Assembly: GCA_964521715.1 (NCBI GenBank)
Contig: CAZFSS010000008.1
Location: 73,941 to 137,940, forward strand
Reading direction: 5' to 3'
DNA length: 64,000 bases
Origin: DAOVRD01 sp964521715
GTDB lineage: Bacteria; Planctomycetota; Brocadiia; SM23-32
The notes under the pieces are model-generated. The model was not told the DNA's origin. It searched no databases and saw nothing but the letters and a program-made list of their open reading frames with translations. The position numbers and the translations under genes are program-made. Shown piece by piece: positions 1-8,180 of the stretch; the first letter of the stretch is position 1, and every line of letters starts with the position of its first letter.

Positions 1-139
1 GCGCGCGACACCCTCACCGTTCGCACGAAAACGGGCGATCACTAGCCCGCCAGCGTCCACCAATTGCAGGCTGATGCTACCAGAAAGCCCCTCCCAATGC
101 AACCCCCCGAGCGCCCGGATTCGCCTGCCGCCGCCTCAG

Positions 140-1726
140 CTACATCCCTTCGGGCTGCGGGATGAGCTTGCGCAGGTCGGCGCCCTCGTCGCGCAGCCTG
201 TCGACGGGAATGCTCACGCCCGCACGCAGCAGCTCGACGAGGGCCAGGATATCGTCCGTGCGCCCCAGCCCAGCCGCCGCCTTCAGCTCGCTTCCCAGGT
301 AGTACCCGGCCAGGAACTTGCCCCCATCCAGGCTGCCCCGCAGGACGACCCGGTCATAGCCGTCCGCGTACCCGACGTACTTCAAGGACTTGCCGCACTG
401 CATGGTCCAGAAGAAAGGCGCCTCGTCGTAAGGCTCCGTGCTGCCCAGCATGGCGCGGGCGGCATGCTGGCCCTGGCGCTCGGCGACGGCCCAGTGTTCG
501 ACGCGGCATCTGCGTCCGGAACGCCGATCGGGCACGGCGGCGATGTCCCCGGCGGCGTAGATGCCCTCCGCGCGCGTCTTCAGCGTGCGGTCCACGGGAA
601 CGGCGCCGCCTTCGACGAGCCCCGAACCGGCCAGGCACTCGACGGCCGGGGCTATCCCGGCCGCTACGATCGCCACGTCCGCCGCCAGGACCGTTCCGTC
701 CGCGAGGACGACCTCTTGCACCTTGCCGTTCCCGCGAAGCTCCTTCGCGGTCGTACCCAGGTGGAACCGCACGCCGTGCTCCCTGTGCAGTTCCAGCAGC
801 CAGCGGGCGACGTCCTCGCCCAGCAGGCCGAGCATGGGGACCTGCTCCGGCGCCACAACGTGGACGGCCAGCTCCTGCTCCCGCTCCATCAGGTGCGACG
901 CGACCTCCAGGCCGATGAACCCGGCGCCGAGCAGCACGACGTTCTCGGCCTGCTCCAGGGCGTCCACGATGTCTTGGGCGTTCGCCCGGCTGCGCAGCAG
1001 GAAGCAACCTTCCAGGTCAACGCCGGGGATGGCCAGCTTCCGGGGCACGCCGCCGGTCGCCAGCAGGGCGCAATCGAACTCAACCTGCTCCCCGTCGGCG
1101 AAGGTCAGAGTGCGCGCGGCCGGATCGACGGAGGTGACCCGGCGCTCCGTGAGAAGGTCGATCCGCCAGTCCTCGTAGAAACTCGACTCATGCAGCGAGA
1201 GCCGATCCTCCGACGCCTCGCCGGACATGAACCCCTTGGACAGGGCCGGCCGGTCGTAGGGGCGATGGGGCTCTGACGTGATGAGCAGGATTCGGCCGGC
1301 GAACCCTTCCCGCCGCAGCGTCTCTGCGGCGGCGTTCCCAGCAGCGCCGGCGCCGACGATGGCGAAGGTCCGCTCGTCCTCGCCCGTTATCTCAGGCGGA
1401 CGGGCCTTCTTCCTCCGGCCCACGTAGACCTGGCCGCCTTCCACCTTGACGGCGTAGCATCCCACGTCGTCGAGTGCCGGCGGCGAGACCATCCGCCCCG
1501 TCCTCACGTCGAACCGCGCGCAGTGCCAGGGGCAGGTGACAACGTCGCCGATCAGCAGGCCTTCGGCCAGCGGCGCGCCGTAATGGCTGCACTTGCCCCC
1601 GCAGGCGTGGATCCCGTCTCCCCGGCGCACGACCAGGACGTTGCTGTTGCCCACTTTGACTGCGACGGGCTGCCCCTCGGCCAGTTCCTCTTCCCCGGCG
1701 ACGCCCGTCCATTGACCTTCGGCCAT
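140..1726 (-). CDS. Rieske domain fused to FAD/NAD(P)-dependent ferredoxin reductase-like oxidoreductase (AIFL-type)
   Basis: A 528-residue redox protein. The N-terminal 105 residues are a Rieske [2Fe-2S] domain with ligands C46-x-H48 and C65-x-x-H68. The rest is a pyridine nucleotide-disulfide oxidoreductase: an FAD-binding GAGAAG at about 125-130, a second NAD(P)-binding GAGFIG near the middle, and the closing FAD motif GIYAAGDIA. This order matches the AIF-like/AIFM3 family, in which NAD(P)H electrons pass through FAD to the iron-sulfur centre. The physiological acceptor is unknown. I chose the ATG at 1726, not earlier in-frame starts, because GAGGCGAGGG sits just upstream and the Rieske fold begins soon after. 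It is transcribed divergently from msrB, with a promoter candidate at 1818-1846. No signal peptide is visible, so it is probably cytoplasmic. Confidence 0.9.
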   Translation of the reverse strand: MAEGQWTGVAGEEELAEGQPVAVKVGNSNVLVVRRGDGIHACGGKCSHYGAPLAEGLLIGDVVTCPWHCARFDVRTGRMVSPPALDDVGCYAVKVEGGQVYVGRRKKARPPEITGEDERTFAIVGAGAAGNAAAETLRREGFAGRILLITSEPHRPYDRPALSKGFMSGEASEDRLSLHESSFYEDWRIDLLTERRVTSVDPAARTLTFADGEQVEFDCALLATGGVPRKLAIPGVDLEGCFLLRSRANAQDIVDALEQAENVVLLGAGFIGLEVASHLMEREQELAVHVVAPEQVPMLGLLGEDVARWLLELHREHGVRFHLGTTAKELRGNGKVQEVVLADGTVLAADVAIVAAGIAPAVECLAGSGLVEGGAVPVDRTLKTRAEGIYAAGDIAAVPDRRSGRRCRVEHWAVAERQGQHAARAMLGSTEPYDEAPFFWTMQCGKSLKYVGYADGYDRVVLRGSLDGGKFLAGYYLGSELKAAAGLGRTDDILALVELLRAGVSIPVDRLRDEGADLRKLIPQPEGM

Positions 1727-1817
1727 AGTGCCCTCGCCTCTGTGAAGTCCCCCTGGGATCCGGCGGGCGGACCGACCGCCCCGCCCCATCCTTCGTCGCG
1801 CGGCGGGAACACCCTGA

Positions 1818-1846
1818 GGTATACGCTGGGGGGCATCCCCCGTCAA
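1818..1846 (-). promoter_or_regulatory. Promoter candidate for the Rieske/reductase gene
   Basis: On the minus strand TTGACG (1841-1846) and TATACC (1818-1823) are separated by 17 nt, about 90 nt upstream of the chosen start. Seen by eye only. Confidence 0.45.
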
Positions 1847-1875
1847 GCGGAATGAGCCCGGTCCCCGACAGCCCG

Positions 1876-1904
1876 TTGAAAAGGTCTCCGGCCCGTCGGA
1901 GAAT
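1876..1904 (+). promoter_or_regulatory. Promoter candidate for msrB and its downstream partner
   Basis: TTGAAA (1876-1881), a 17-nt spacer, then GAGAAT (1899-1904). The msrB Shine-Dalgarno AAGGAGGAAG lies at about 1937-1946, before the ATG at 1952. The -10 is a poor match, so confidence is limited. Confidence 0.35.
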
Positions 1905-1951
1905 AGAAGAAAGCGGCCCGTCGCGCGCGCCAGCACAAGGAGGAAGGCGTC

Positions 1952-2605
1952 ATGGTCGCCGGCCCGATCAGAACCATTGCAGGGCCCGGGCTGCTGCTGG
2001 CGTTGCTGCTCGCGGGCTGTGACGGCTCACAGCCCGGCCGGCCGACGGCACATGTTCGAGCACAGGACGGGTCCCCCACAGAAGGCATGGAAAGCGGAGG
2101 AATGCCCGAGAAGGTCGTCAAGAGCGATGCGGAGTGGCGGCAACTGCTCACGCCGGAGCAGTACAGAATAATGCGCAGGAAGGGCACCGAACCCGCCTTC
2201 AGCGGCAAGTACTACAATTTCAAGGCACACGGCGTCTATCGCTGCGCCGCCTGCGGAAACGAGCTGTTCAGTTCCGAGGCGAAGTATGACTCGGGCTCAG
2301 GCTGGCCGAGTTTCTGGAAGCCGATCAATGAGAGTGCCGTGGCTACGGCCCCCGACGGGAGCCTGTTGGTGACGCGCACTGAAGTCCTGTGCAGCCGCTG
2401 CGGCGCGCACCTCGGCCACGTGTTTGAGGACGGCCCCCTGCCCACGGGACTGCGCTACTGCGTGAACTCGGCGCCGCTGGACTTCGTTTCAGACGATGAA
2501 GGCGGTTCCCACCAGGGGGACGCGCGCGCCGTCCCGCTCGGCCTCGAACCATCTGACGCCACCGGCATACCCGCCGACGGGAAGGCAGGTCTGCACGAGG
2601 AATGA
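1952..2605 (+). CDS. msrB: Peptide-methionine (R)-S-oxide reductase, lipoprotein form
   Basis: Reduces methionine-(R)-sulfoxide in proteins. Residues 1-22 form a lipoprotein signal ending in the lipobox LLAGC (C23), so the enzyme is predicted to be membrane-anchored outside the cytoplasm. The MsrB domain covers about 60-180: zinc-type cysteine pairs C98/C101 and C147/C150 and the catalytic C170 in RYCVNS are all present. The 217-residue length is a usual MsrB domain plus the signal and a short tail. The ATG follows a strong AAGGAGGAAG. It overlaps the next gene by 4 nt (ATGA), so the two are translationally coupled. Extracytoplasmic MsrB proteins elsewhere repair oxidised envelope proteins. 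The electron donor for this one is not evident. Confidence 0.93.
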   Translation: MVAGPIRTIAGPGLLLALLLAGCDGSQPGRPTAHVRAQDGSPTEGMESGGMPEKVVKSDAEWRQLLTPEQYRIMRRKGTEPAFSGKYYNFKAHGVYRCAACGNELFSSEAKYDSGSGWPSFWKPINESAVATAPDGSLLVTRTEVLCSRCGAHLGHVFEDGPLPTGLRYCVNSAPLDFVSDDEGGSHQGDARAVPLGLEPSDATGIPADGKAGLHEE

Positions 2606-3252
2606 GGCTCATACCGCGAACAAGAATGGCCCGTCTGAGGCTTGTGGTCGCCTCGGTGGTCGTCTCGGCCCTGCTCGTATACCTCGTGTTGGTGCCCCTG
2701 GTCCGCTACTCGCGATACGCGCCGCGCGAAGGCGACATCGTCCTCCAATCCCTGCCTCGCGTGGGCCTAGTCAGGGCCATTGAAGGCGCGACGCACTCGC
2801 CGTATTCGCACTGCGGGGTCGTAGTGAGGGAGGACGGGCGATGGGCCGTGATTGAGGCGCTCGGCAAGGTCAAGAAGACCGGGCTGTTCCGGTGGGTCCT
2901 GCAGGGCCGCGGGGGGAGGTTCGCGGTCTACCGCCTGAGGGAGCCTTACCGCCCGCACATCCCCCGTTTCGTCGCCGAGCTGAAGCCCTTCCTGGGCAGG
3001 CCCTACGACAGCAGGTTTCGCATGGACGACGAGGCCCTTTACTGCTCCGAACTGGTCTACAAGGCGTACAGGAACGCCACCGGCGAGGAGCTGGGGGCCC
3101 CTGTGCGGCTGGGCGATCTGGACTGGGAACCGTACGGAGAGACCATCCGCGAATACGAAGGGGGCCCGCCGCCCCTGGACAGGACGATCATAACGCCCCG
3201 GCACCTGTCGGAGGCGCCGCAGCTCGAGAAGGCGTTCGGCGCCGGGCTCTGA
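2602..3252 (+). CDS. YiiX/YebB-like permuted NlpC/P60 (papain-like) hydrolase, membrane-anchored
   Basis: A 216-residue protein with one N-terminal hydrophobic segment (about 12-35), then a domain resembling the YiiX/DUF830 permuted NlpC/P60 family. Family-like elements are GDIVLQS at the start of the domain, SHCGVVV with the likely catalytic His70, and YCSELVYKAY with the likely nucleophile Cys148. The His-before-Cys order is the permuted arrangement. Such proteins are inferred thiol hydrolases or acyltransferases acting on peptides or lipids; the substrate here is unknown. It starts inside the msrB stop codon (ATGA overlap), so both are probably exported to the same compartment. An internal ATG at 2626 is an alternative start. 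Confidence 0.78.
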   Translation: MRLIPRTRMARLRLVVASVVVSALLVYLVLVPLVRYSRYAPREGDIVLQSLPRVGLVRAIEGATHSPYSHCGVVVREDGRWAVIEALGKVKKTGLFRWVLQGRGGRFAVYRLREPYRPHIPRFVAELKPFLGRPYDSRFRMDDEALYCSELVYKAYRNATGEELGAPVRLGDLDWEPYGETIREYEGGPPPLDRTIITPRHLSEAPQLEKAFGAGL

Positions 3253-3431
3253 AGCTTGCCTGGGAATGTCAGACGGCCCCATGCGCGCTCGGCGCGCTGC
3301 GAAGGGGACGCCGCTCGCCTCTTGAACTCGACGCGGGCTGCGTGGTAGCTTACGTGGTTGCGTTGCCGCAGCGCCGCCGAGGCGGAGAGGCCGCCAGACC
3401 GCGCGCCCGGCAGCGAGAACGAGTTCATGCG

Positions 3432-4319
3432 ATGCTGACCGACAACATACTTGATCTGATCGGCAACACGCCGCTTGTGCGCCTCAACGGCGAGAGCATC
3501 TTCGTCAAGGCGGAGTTCCTCAACCCCGGGGGCAGCATCAAGGACCGCGTGGCGCTGGCCATGATCGAGGGCGCCGAGCGCGACGGACGCCTCAAGCCCG
3601 ATTCCATCATCGTCGAGCCCTCTTCGGGCAACACGGGCATCGGCGTGGCGCTGGTCGGCGGGCTGAAAGGATATCGGGTGCGCATCGTCATGCCCGAAGG
3701 CATGAGCGAGGAGCGCAAGAAGCTCATCCGCGCCCTCGGCGGCGAACTGGTCCTGACGCCCGACGGGGAAGGCATCGCCGGCGCCGTGCGGCGCGTGAAG
3801 CAGATGGCGGCGGAGAACCCCCGCATCTTCGTCCCCCAGCAATTCGAGAACCCGGATAACCCGCGCGTGCACTACGAGGAGACCGCGCGGGAGCTGTGGC
3901 GCCAGATGGGGGGCGACATCGCCTGTTTCGTGGCGGGTGTCGGCAGCGGCGGCACGCTGCAGGGCGTGGGCAAGTTCCTCAAAGAGCACCGGCCCGACGT
4001 CAAGATAGTTGCCGTCGAGCCCAAGAACGTCTCGGCCCTGCTGGGTCACGAGCCGGGCCTGCACCAGATTCAGGGCATTGGAGACGGCTTCGTGCCGGCC
4101 GTCCTGGACGTTTCGCTTGTGGATGACGTGATCGAAGTGACCGACGAGGAGGCCATCGAGACCACGCGCGAGCTGGGACGCAAGCACGGGCTCCTGGTCG
4201 GCATCTCCTCCGGCGCCAACGTGTGGGCTGCGCGTGAGCTGGCCAGGATTACCCCGGGCAACATCACCACCGTCCTGCCCGACCGGGCCGAACGCTACTT
4301 CAGCACGGCTTTGCTTTGA
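3432..4319 (+). CDS. cysK: Cysteine synthase (O-acetylserine sulfhydrylase), PLP-dependent
   Basis: Makes L-cysteine from O-acetylserine and sulfide. The 295-residue protein is full length for the compact members of the family. It shows TPLVRL near the start, the PLP lysine K37 in GGSIKDR, the substrate/PLP loop SSGNTG (64-69), the phosphate-binding GVGSGGT and the closing ISSGANVWAA. I took the ATG at 3432; upstream codons in the same frame look non-coding. The Shine-Dalgarno is weak. CysK and CysM cannot be separated with certainty by eye. The adjacent upstream gene is the YiiX-like hydrolase, 179 nt away. Confidence 0.92.
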   Translation: MLTDNILDLIGNTPLVRLNGESIFVKAEFLNPGGSIKDRVALAMIEGAERDGRLKPDSIIVEPSSGNTGIGVALVGGLKGYRVRIVMPEGMSEERKKLIRALGGELVLTPDGEGIAGAVRRVKQMAAENPRIFVPQQFENPDNPRVHYEETARELWRQMGGDIACFVAGVGSGGTLQGVGKFLKEHRPDVKIVAVEPKNVSALLGHEPGLHQIQGIGDGFVPAVLDVSLVDDVIEVTDEEAIETTRELGRKHGLLVGISSGANVWAARELARITPGNITTVLPDRAERYFSTALL

Positions 4320-4370
4320 CGCCCGCCCCAGCCCGACGCCAGATCGCCCGAGCATGCACGGCTCCATCCC

Positions 4371-5495
4371 ATGCGACTTGAGGCCGTTCAAGCCCATAGC
4401 AGTACGAGCAGGCACGCACAGGCCGGCCAGGTGCAGGGCGCCCGCGTCCTGCTCTGCCTCTGCCTGATTGCCTGCATCGCGCTCGCCCCGGCCTCCGGAG
4501 TGCAGCCTGCTCTGGCGGCCAGGTCCGGGCCGGCCGCAGTCCCGGCTGCGCCGGCGACACGGACCGCCATCGTCTACGACGCCGTCTTCCTGCGGCATGA
4601 CACGGGCCCGCTCCACCCGGAGAGGCCGGAGCGCCTGGAGGCCATCATGGACAGGCTGAGGGCCAAGGAGCTATGCTCCCTGCTGCCCGACGCGACGGCG
4701 CGGACGGACACGCTCCAATGGATCCTGACCGTTCATGAGAAGGCCTACGCCGACCGGGTGCTCCGAAGTTGCCGGGAAGGCCTGCCCTACCTCGACTCGT
4801 CCGACACGCCGATATGCGCCGAGTCCTATGACGTGGCCGTCGCAGCGGTGGCGGGCGTGCTGTCGGCCGTGGACGCCGTGGCGGACGGGAAGGCGGGGAA
4901 CGCCTTCTGCGCGGTCCGCCCGCCCGGCCACCACGCGCTCGCAGACCGGGCCATGGGCTTCTGCCTTTTCAACAACGTCGCCATTGCCGCCCGGTACGCC
5001 CAGCGGAGGCACAACCTGACGAAGGTGCTCATCGTGGATTGGGACGTGCATCACGGCAACGGGACGCAGAGCGCGTTCTACGACGACCCGACGGTGCTCT
5101 ACTTCGGCGTGCATCAGCATCCCTTCTACCCCGGCACGGGGAAGGCAAACGAGCGGGGAACCGGCGAAGGCGAGGGCTACACGATCAACGTGCCCCTGCC
5201 GGCGGGGTCCGGCGATGGGGAGTTCATCGGCGCCTTCCGGGACAAGCTGGAGCCCGCCGCGCTGGCCTTCCGGCCGGACCTGGTGCTGATCTCGGCCGGC
5301 TTCGACGCTCATGCGGACGATCCCATCGGCGGGATGAACGTCACGGCGGAGGGCTTCGCCGAGCTCACGCGCATCGTCAGAGGAATCGCCGACACGTGCT
5401 GCAACGGGCGGATCGTGTCCGTTCTGGAGGGCGGCTACAGCCTGGAGGGACTGGCCGATTCGGTCGAGGCCCACGTCAGAGCCCTGATGGAGTAA
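4371..5495 (+). CDS. HDAC/AcuC-family deacetylase with an N-terminal export signal
   Basis: A 374-residue arginase-fold zinc amidohydrolase of the histone deacetylase/acetylpolyamine amidohydrolase family. The catalytic motif RPPGHH ends at H187-H188. DWDVHHGNGT supplies zinc ligands D225 and H227, and SAGFDAHADD supplies D312. The catalytic domain starts near residue 65. Before it is an unusually long N-terminus with a hydrophobic core (about 26-42) and small residues resembling a signal peptide cleavage site, so export is predicted. The start is uncertain: ATG 4371 gives a long charged lead-in, and GTG 4431 would give a more ordinary signal peptide. It lies 15 nt before the MBOAT gene, which suggests a shared acetyl substrate rather than histone-like targets. 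Confidence 0.88.
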   Translation: MRLEAVQAHSSTSRHAQAGQVQGARVLLCLCLIACIALAPASGVQPALAARSGPAAVPAAPATRTAIVYDAVFLRHDTGPLHPERPERLEAIMDRLRAKELCSLLPDATARTDTLQWILTVHEKAYADRVLRSCREGLPYLDSSDTPICAESYDVAVAAVAGVLSAVDAVADGKAGNAFCAVRPPGHHALADRAMGFCLFNNVAIAARYAQRRHNLTKVLIVDWDVHHGNGTQSAFYDDPTVLYFGVHQHPFYPGTGKANERGTGEGEGYTINVPLPAGSGDGEFIGAFRDKLEPAALAFRPDLVLISAGFDAHADDPIGGMNVTAEGFAELTRIVRGIADTCCNGRIVSVLEGGYSLEGLADSVEAHVRALME

Positions 5496-5510
5496 CAGGA
5501 CACAGGACAC

Positions 5511-6887
5511 ATGCTCTTCCACACCTGGACCTTCGTCGTTTTCTTCATCATCGTCTACGGGGCGTATCTGCCCCTCAGGCACACCCGGCTCAAGGTGCCG
5601 TTGCTCCTGGCGGCGTCGTACGTATTCTACGGATGGTGGGACCCGCTCTACCTTCTGCTCATCGCCGCTGCGAGCGCAGTCAACTACTACGCCGTCGTGC
5701 TGATGGACCGGACGCGCTGGCGGCGGCTCTGGCTGGGGCTGGGCATAGGCAGCAGCCTGGGTCTGCTGGGCTTCTTCAAGTACGGCGGCTTCGTCACGCG
5801 CAATCTCAACGCGTTGTTTGGGCATCTGGGGCTCGCCGTCAACATGCCGGTGCCCGACGTGATACTGCCCGTCGGCATATCGTTCTTCACGTTCCAGGCG
5901 ATGAGCTACACCATCGACTACTACCGCGGCGACGTCGAGCGCGCGCCCAGCCTGATGCACTTCGCCACGTTCGTGGCGCTGTTCCCCCAGTTGGTGGCCG
6001 GCCCCATCGAGCGGGCCAGGAACCTGCTGCCTCAATTGCTGGAGACGCCGAAGATCACCAGGCAAGACATCACGGACGGGCTCTCGCTCTTCATCGTGGG
6101 GCTGTTCAAGAAGGTGGCGCTGGCCGACTACCTGTCCCTCTACGTGGACCGCATCTACGGGTCCCCGGGGCAGTTCGGAGCGCCGACGCTGATGCTCGCC
6201 ACGTTCGCGTTCGGATGGCAGATCTACTTCGACTTCAGCGGCTACACGGACATGGCGCGCGGCATCGCCCGCATGATGGGCTACCGCCTGATGATGAACT
6301 TCAACAACCCGTACCTGGCGACCGGACTCGGCGACTTCTGGCGCCGCTGGCACATCAGCCTCTCGACATGGTTCCGGGACTACGTCTACATTCCCCTCGG
6401 AGGCAACCGCAGGGGCAAGTTCCACACTTACCTGAACATGTTCCTCACGATGGTCATCTCCGGCCTGTGGCACGGGGCCGCCTGGACGTTCGTCATCTGG
6501 GGCGCCCTGCACGCAATCGGCCGGTTCGTCACGCGGGGGCTCGAACAGACGGCTTTCTACAAGCGCCGCGTGCCGACGTTCGCAAAGCAACTGCTTGTCT
6601 TCGCGTTCGTAACCTTCGCGTGGGTATTCTTCCGGGCCGGCAGCCTGAGCGACGCGGGGCTGATCGTGTCCCGCATCTTCACGGGCGCGTGGACCGATCC
6701 CCGCTTCCCCGCCGTCGCGGTGCTGCTGATCGCGGCCATCTGGGCCTACCAGTTCATCTACGAGTCGGGCGCCAGGCGGATCCTGGTGCTGGCTCCGGTC
6801 CGGGTCGCCGTCGTCGCCTTCATGGCGCTTTACCTGTGCCTCTTCGCCCCCTCCGGCTCTGAGGCCTTCATCTACTTCCAGTTCTGA
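5511..6887 (+). CDS. MBOAT-family O-acyltransferase, AlgI-like
   Basis: A 458-residue multi-pass membrane protein of the AlgI/DltB branch of MBOAT enzymes, which pass acetyl groups across the membrane for polysaccharide O-acetylation. Typical landmarks are FGWQIYFDFSGYTDMARG (about 234-251), FWRRWHISLSTWFRDY (277-291) with H281, YIPLGGNR, and SGLWHGAAWTFVIWG with the likely catalytic His321. Family length is usual. It sits 15 nt after the HDAC-like gene and 5 nt before an SGNH protein, the standard partner of AlgI-type enzymes. AGGACACAGGACAC lies upstream of the ATG. The polysaccharide itself is not identifiable from the window. Confidence 0.93.
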   Translation: MLFHTWTFVVFFIIVYGAYLPLRHTRLKVPLLLAASYVFYGWWDPLYLLLIAAASAVNYYAVVLMDRTRWRRLWLGLGIGSSLGLLGFFKYGGFVTRNLNALFGHLGLAVNMPVPDVILPVGISFFTFQAMSYTIDYYRGDVERAPSLMHFATFVALFPQLVAGPIERARNLLPQLLETPKITRQDITDGLSLFIVGLFKKVALADYLSLYVDRIYGSPGQFGAPTLMLATFAFGWQIYFDFSGYTDMARGIARMMGYRLMMNFNNPYLATGLGDFWRRWHISLSTWFRDYVYIPLGGNRRGKFHTYLNMFLTMVISGLWHGAAWTFVIWGALHAIGRFVTRGLEQTAFYKRRVPTFAKQLLVFAFVTFAWVFFRAGSLSDAGLIVSRIFTGAWTDPRFPAVAVLLIAAIWAYQFIYESGARRILVLAPVRVAVVAFMALYLCLFAPSGSEAFIYFQF

Positions 6888-6892
6888 GTCGA

Positions 6893-8050
6893 ATGGCCGA
6901 CAAACAGGACAATCACAAAGAGCAAGACAAAGGCTCGCCCGACGCCGACGACCTGGCGCCGGTCGAGTTCGCCTCCCATGAGGTGCGTCTGTCGGGCCGC
7001 CAGTGGCTCGTCGCCGGCGCACTCATCCTGGCGGCGCTGGCGCTCATGCCGGTCCTGTGGGAGCGCCTCGATCCCCTCCAGCCGGACGCCGACTATCGGC
7101 TGCCCTATGGCTTGAGCAACGATTACTGGCTGTTCGGCCGCTACTGCCGGCAGGCCGCAGGACAGGGGCGCGCGATGGTCCTGGGCGACTCGGTGATCTG
7201 GGGCCAGTACGTGAACAGGAACCAGACGCTGCCGCATTACCTGACCGAACTGGCCGGAAACGTCCGGTTTGCGAACATGGGCATGGACGGGATGCACCCC
7301 GTCGCGCTGGACGGCCTGGTCAGGTACTACGGACGCGGCATCTCGGGGCGGAAGGTGCTCGTGCACTGCAATCCCCTGTGGATGAGCTCGGAGCGCCATG
7401 ACTTGCGGACCGAGAAGGAGTTCCGCTTCAACCACCCCCGGCTCGTCCCCCAGTTCTTCCCCGCCATTCCCTGCTACAGGGAGGCATTCTCCGGGAAGCT
7501 GGCAATAGTGGTGGAGCGCACCGTGCCGTTCCTGAGCTGGGCCAGCCACCTGCGGGTTGCGTACTTCGACCAGAAGGACATCCCCGCCTGGACGTTCGAG
7601 CACCCCTATGCCAACCCGATCGCGGCGGTCACGCGCCCCCTGCCGGCGCCGGCGGAGGACCACGCAAAGGAGCCCGTCTCCTGGAGCGATCACGGCATCG
7701 AGAAGCAGGACCTTCCCTGGGTCGATCTGGAAACGTCGCTCCAATGGCGCTCCTTCAGGCGGCTGATCCGGACGTTGCAGGACCGTGGCAATCGCGTGTA
7801 CGTGCTGGTGGGGCCGTTCAACGAACACCTGCTGGAGGAGCCGAGCCTTCAGAGGTACGGCAACCTCAGGGACGCGATCGCCCGGGGGCTCGAGGAACTC
7901 GAAGTCCCCCATTACGTTCCCGACGCGCTGCCCAGCGAATACTACGCGGACGCGAGTCATCCCCTGCCTGAAGGCTACGAGCTGCTGGCGGAGCAACTCG
8001 TGGGACGCGATTCCTTCGCGCGGTTCATGGGCGAGGACGGCGGCAAGTGA
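6893..8050 (+). CDS. Membrane-anchored SGNH/GDSL-like protein, partner of the MBOAT acyltransferase
   Basis: A 385-residue protein with a charged cytoplasmic N-terminus (1-36), one membrane segment (about 38-56) and an extracytoplasmic SGNH-like domain. The nucleophile motif is MVLGDS with Ser100, and the C-terminal D353-x-x-H356 completes a GDSL-type triad (DASHPLPEGY). AlgJ/AlgX-like proteins of this type receive acetyl groups from the MBOAT partner and place them on polysaccharide; that role is inferred from the 5-nt spacing to the MBOAT gene. It is only distantly like AlgX, and an acylhydrolase role is possible. Confidence 0.82.
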   Translation: MADKQDNHKEQDKGSPDADDLAPVEFASHEVRLSGRQWLVAGALILAALALMPVLWERLDPLQPDADYRLPYGLSNDYWLFGRYCRQAAGQGRAMVLGDSVIWGQYVNRNQTLPHYLTELAGNVRFANMGMDGMHPVALDGLVRYYGRGISGRKVLVHCNPLWMSSERHDLRTEKEFRFNHPRLVPQFFPAIPCYREAFSGKLAIVVERTVPFLSWASHLRVAYFDQKDIPAWTFEHPYANPIAAVTRPLPAPAEDHAKEPVSWSDHGIEKQDLPWVDLETSLQWRSFRRLIRTLQDRGNRVYVLVGPFNEHLLEEPSLQRYGNLRDAIARGLEELEVPHYVPDALPSEYYADASHPLPEGYELLAEQLVGRDSFARFMGEDGGK

Positions 8051-8090
8051 CGGGCGGATCGGGCTCGTCCCGCCGCTGCATCCGGGGCTG

Positions 8091-8119
8091 TTGAGAGTAT
8101 CCGCCGCCTGGTTTAGACT
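8091..8119 (+). promoter_or_regulatory. Promoter candidate for the five-gene secreted-protein operon
   Basis: TTGAGA (8091-8096), a 17-nt spacer and TAGACT (8114-8119), about 60 nt before the first gene at 8181. The same TAGACT -10 is seen before trpF at 57675-57680. The next four genes follow at gaps of 11-44 nt with no obvious terminator, so one transcript could cover 8.13-16.6 kb. Confidence 0.5.
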
Positions 8120-8180
8120 GGACGGGTGGCAGCGGCCATCGCACAGGGTGTCGCTGCCCCGTTCGCGAGGCAATGAGCAG

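Noticed and set aside
4671..7022. A 783-codon minus-strand open frame
   Set aside because: Antisense to the HDAC-like and MBOAT genes, whose catalytic motifs are unmistakable.
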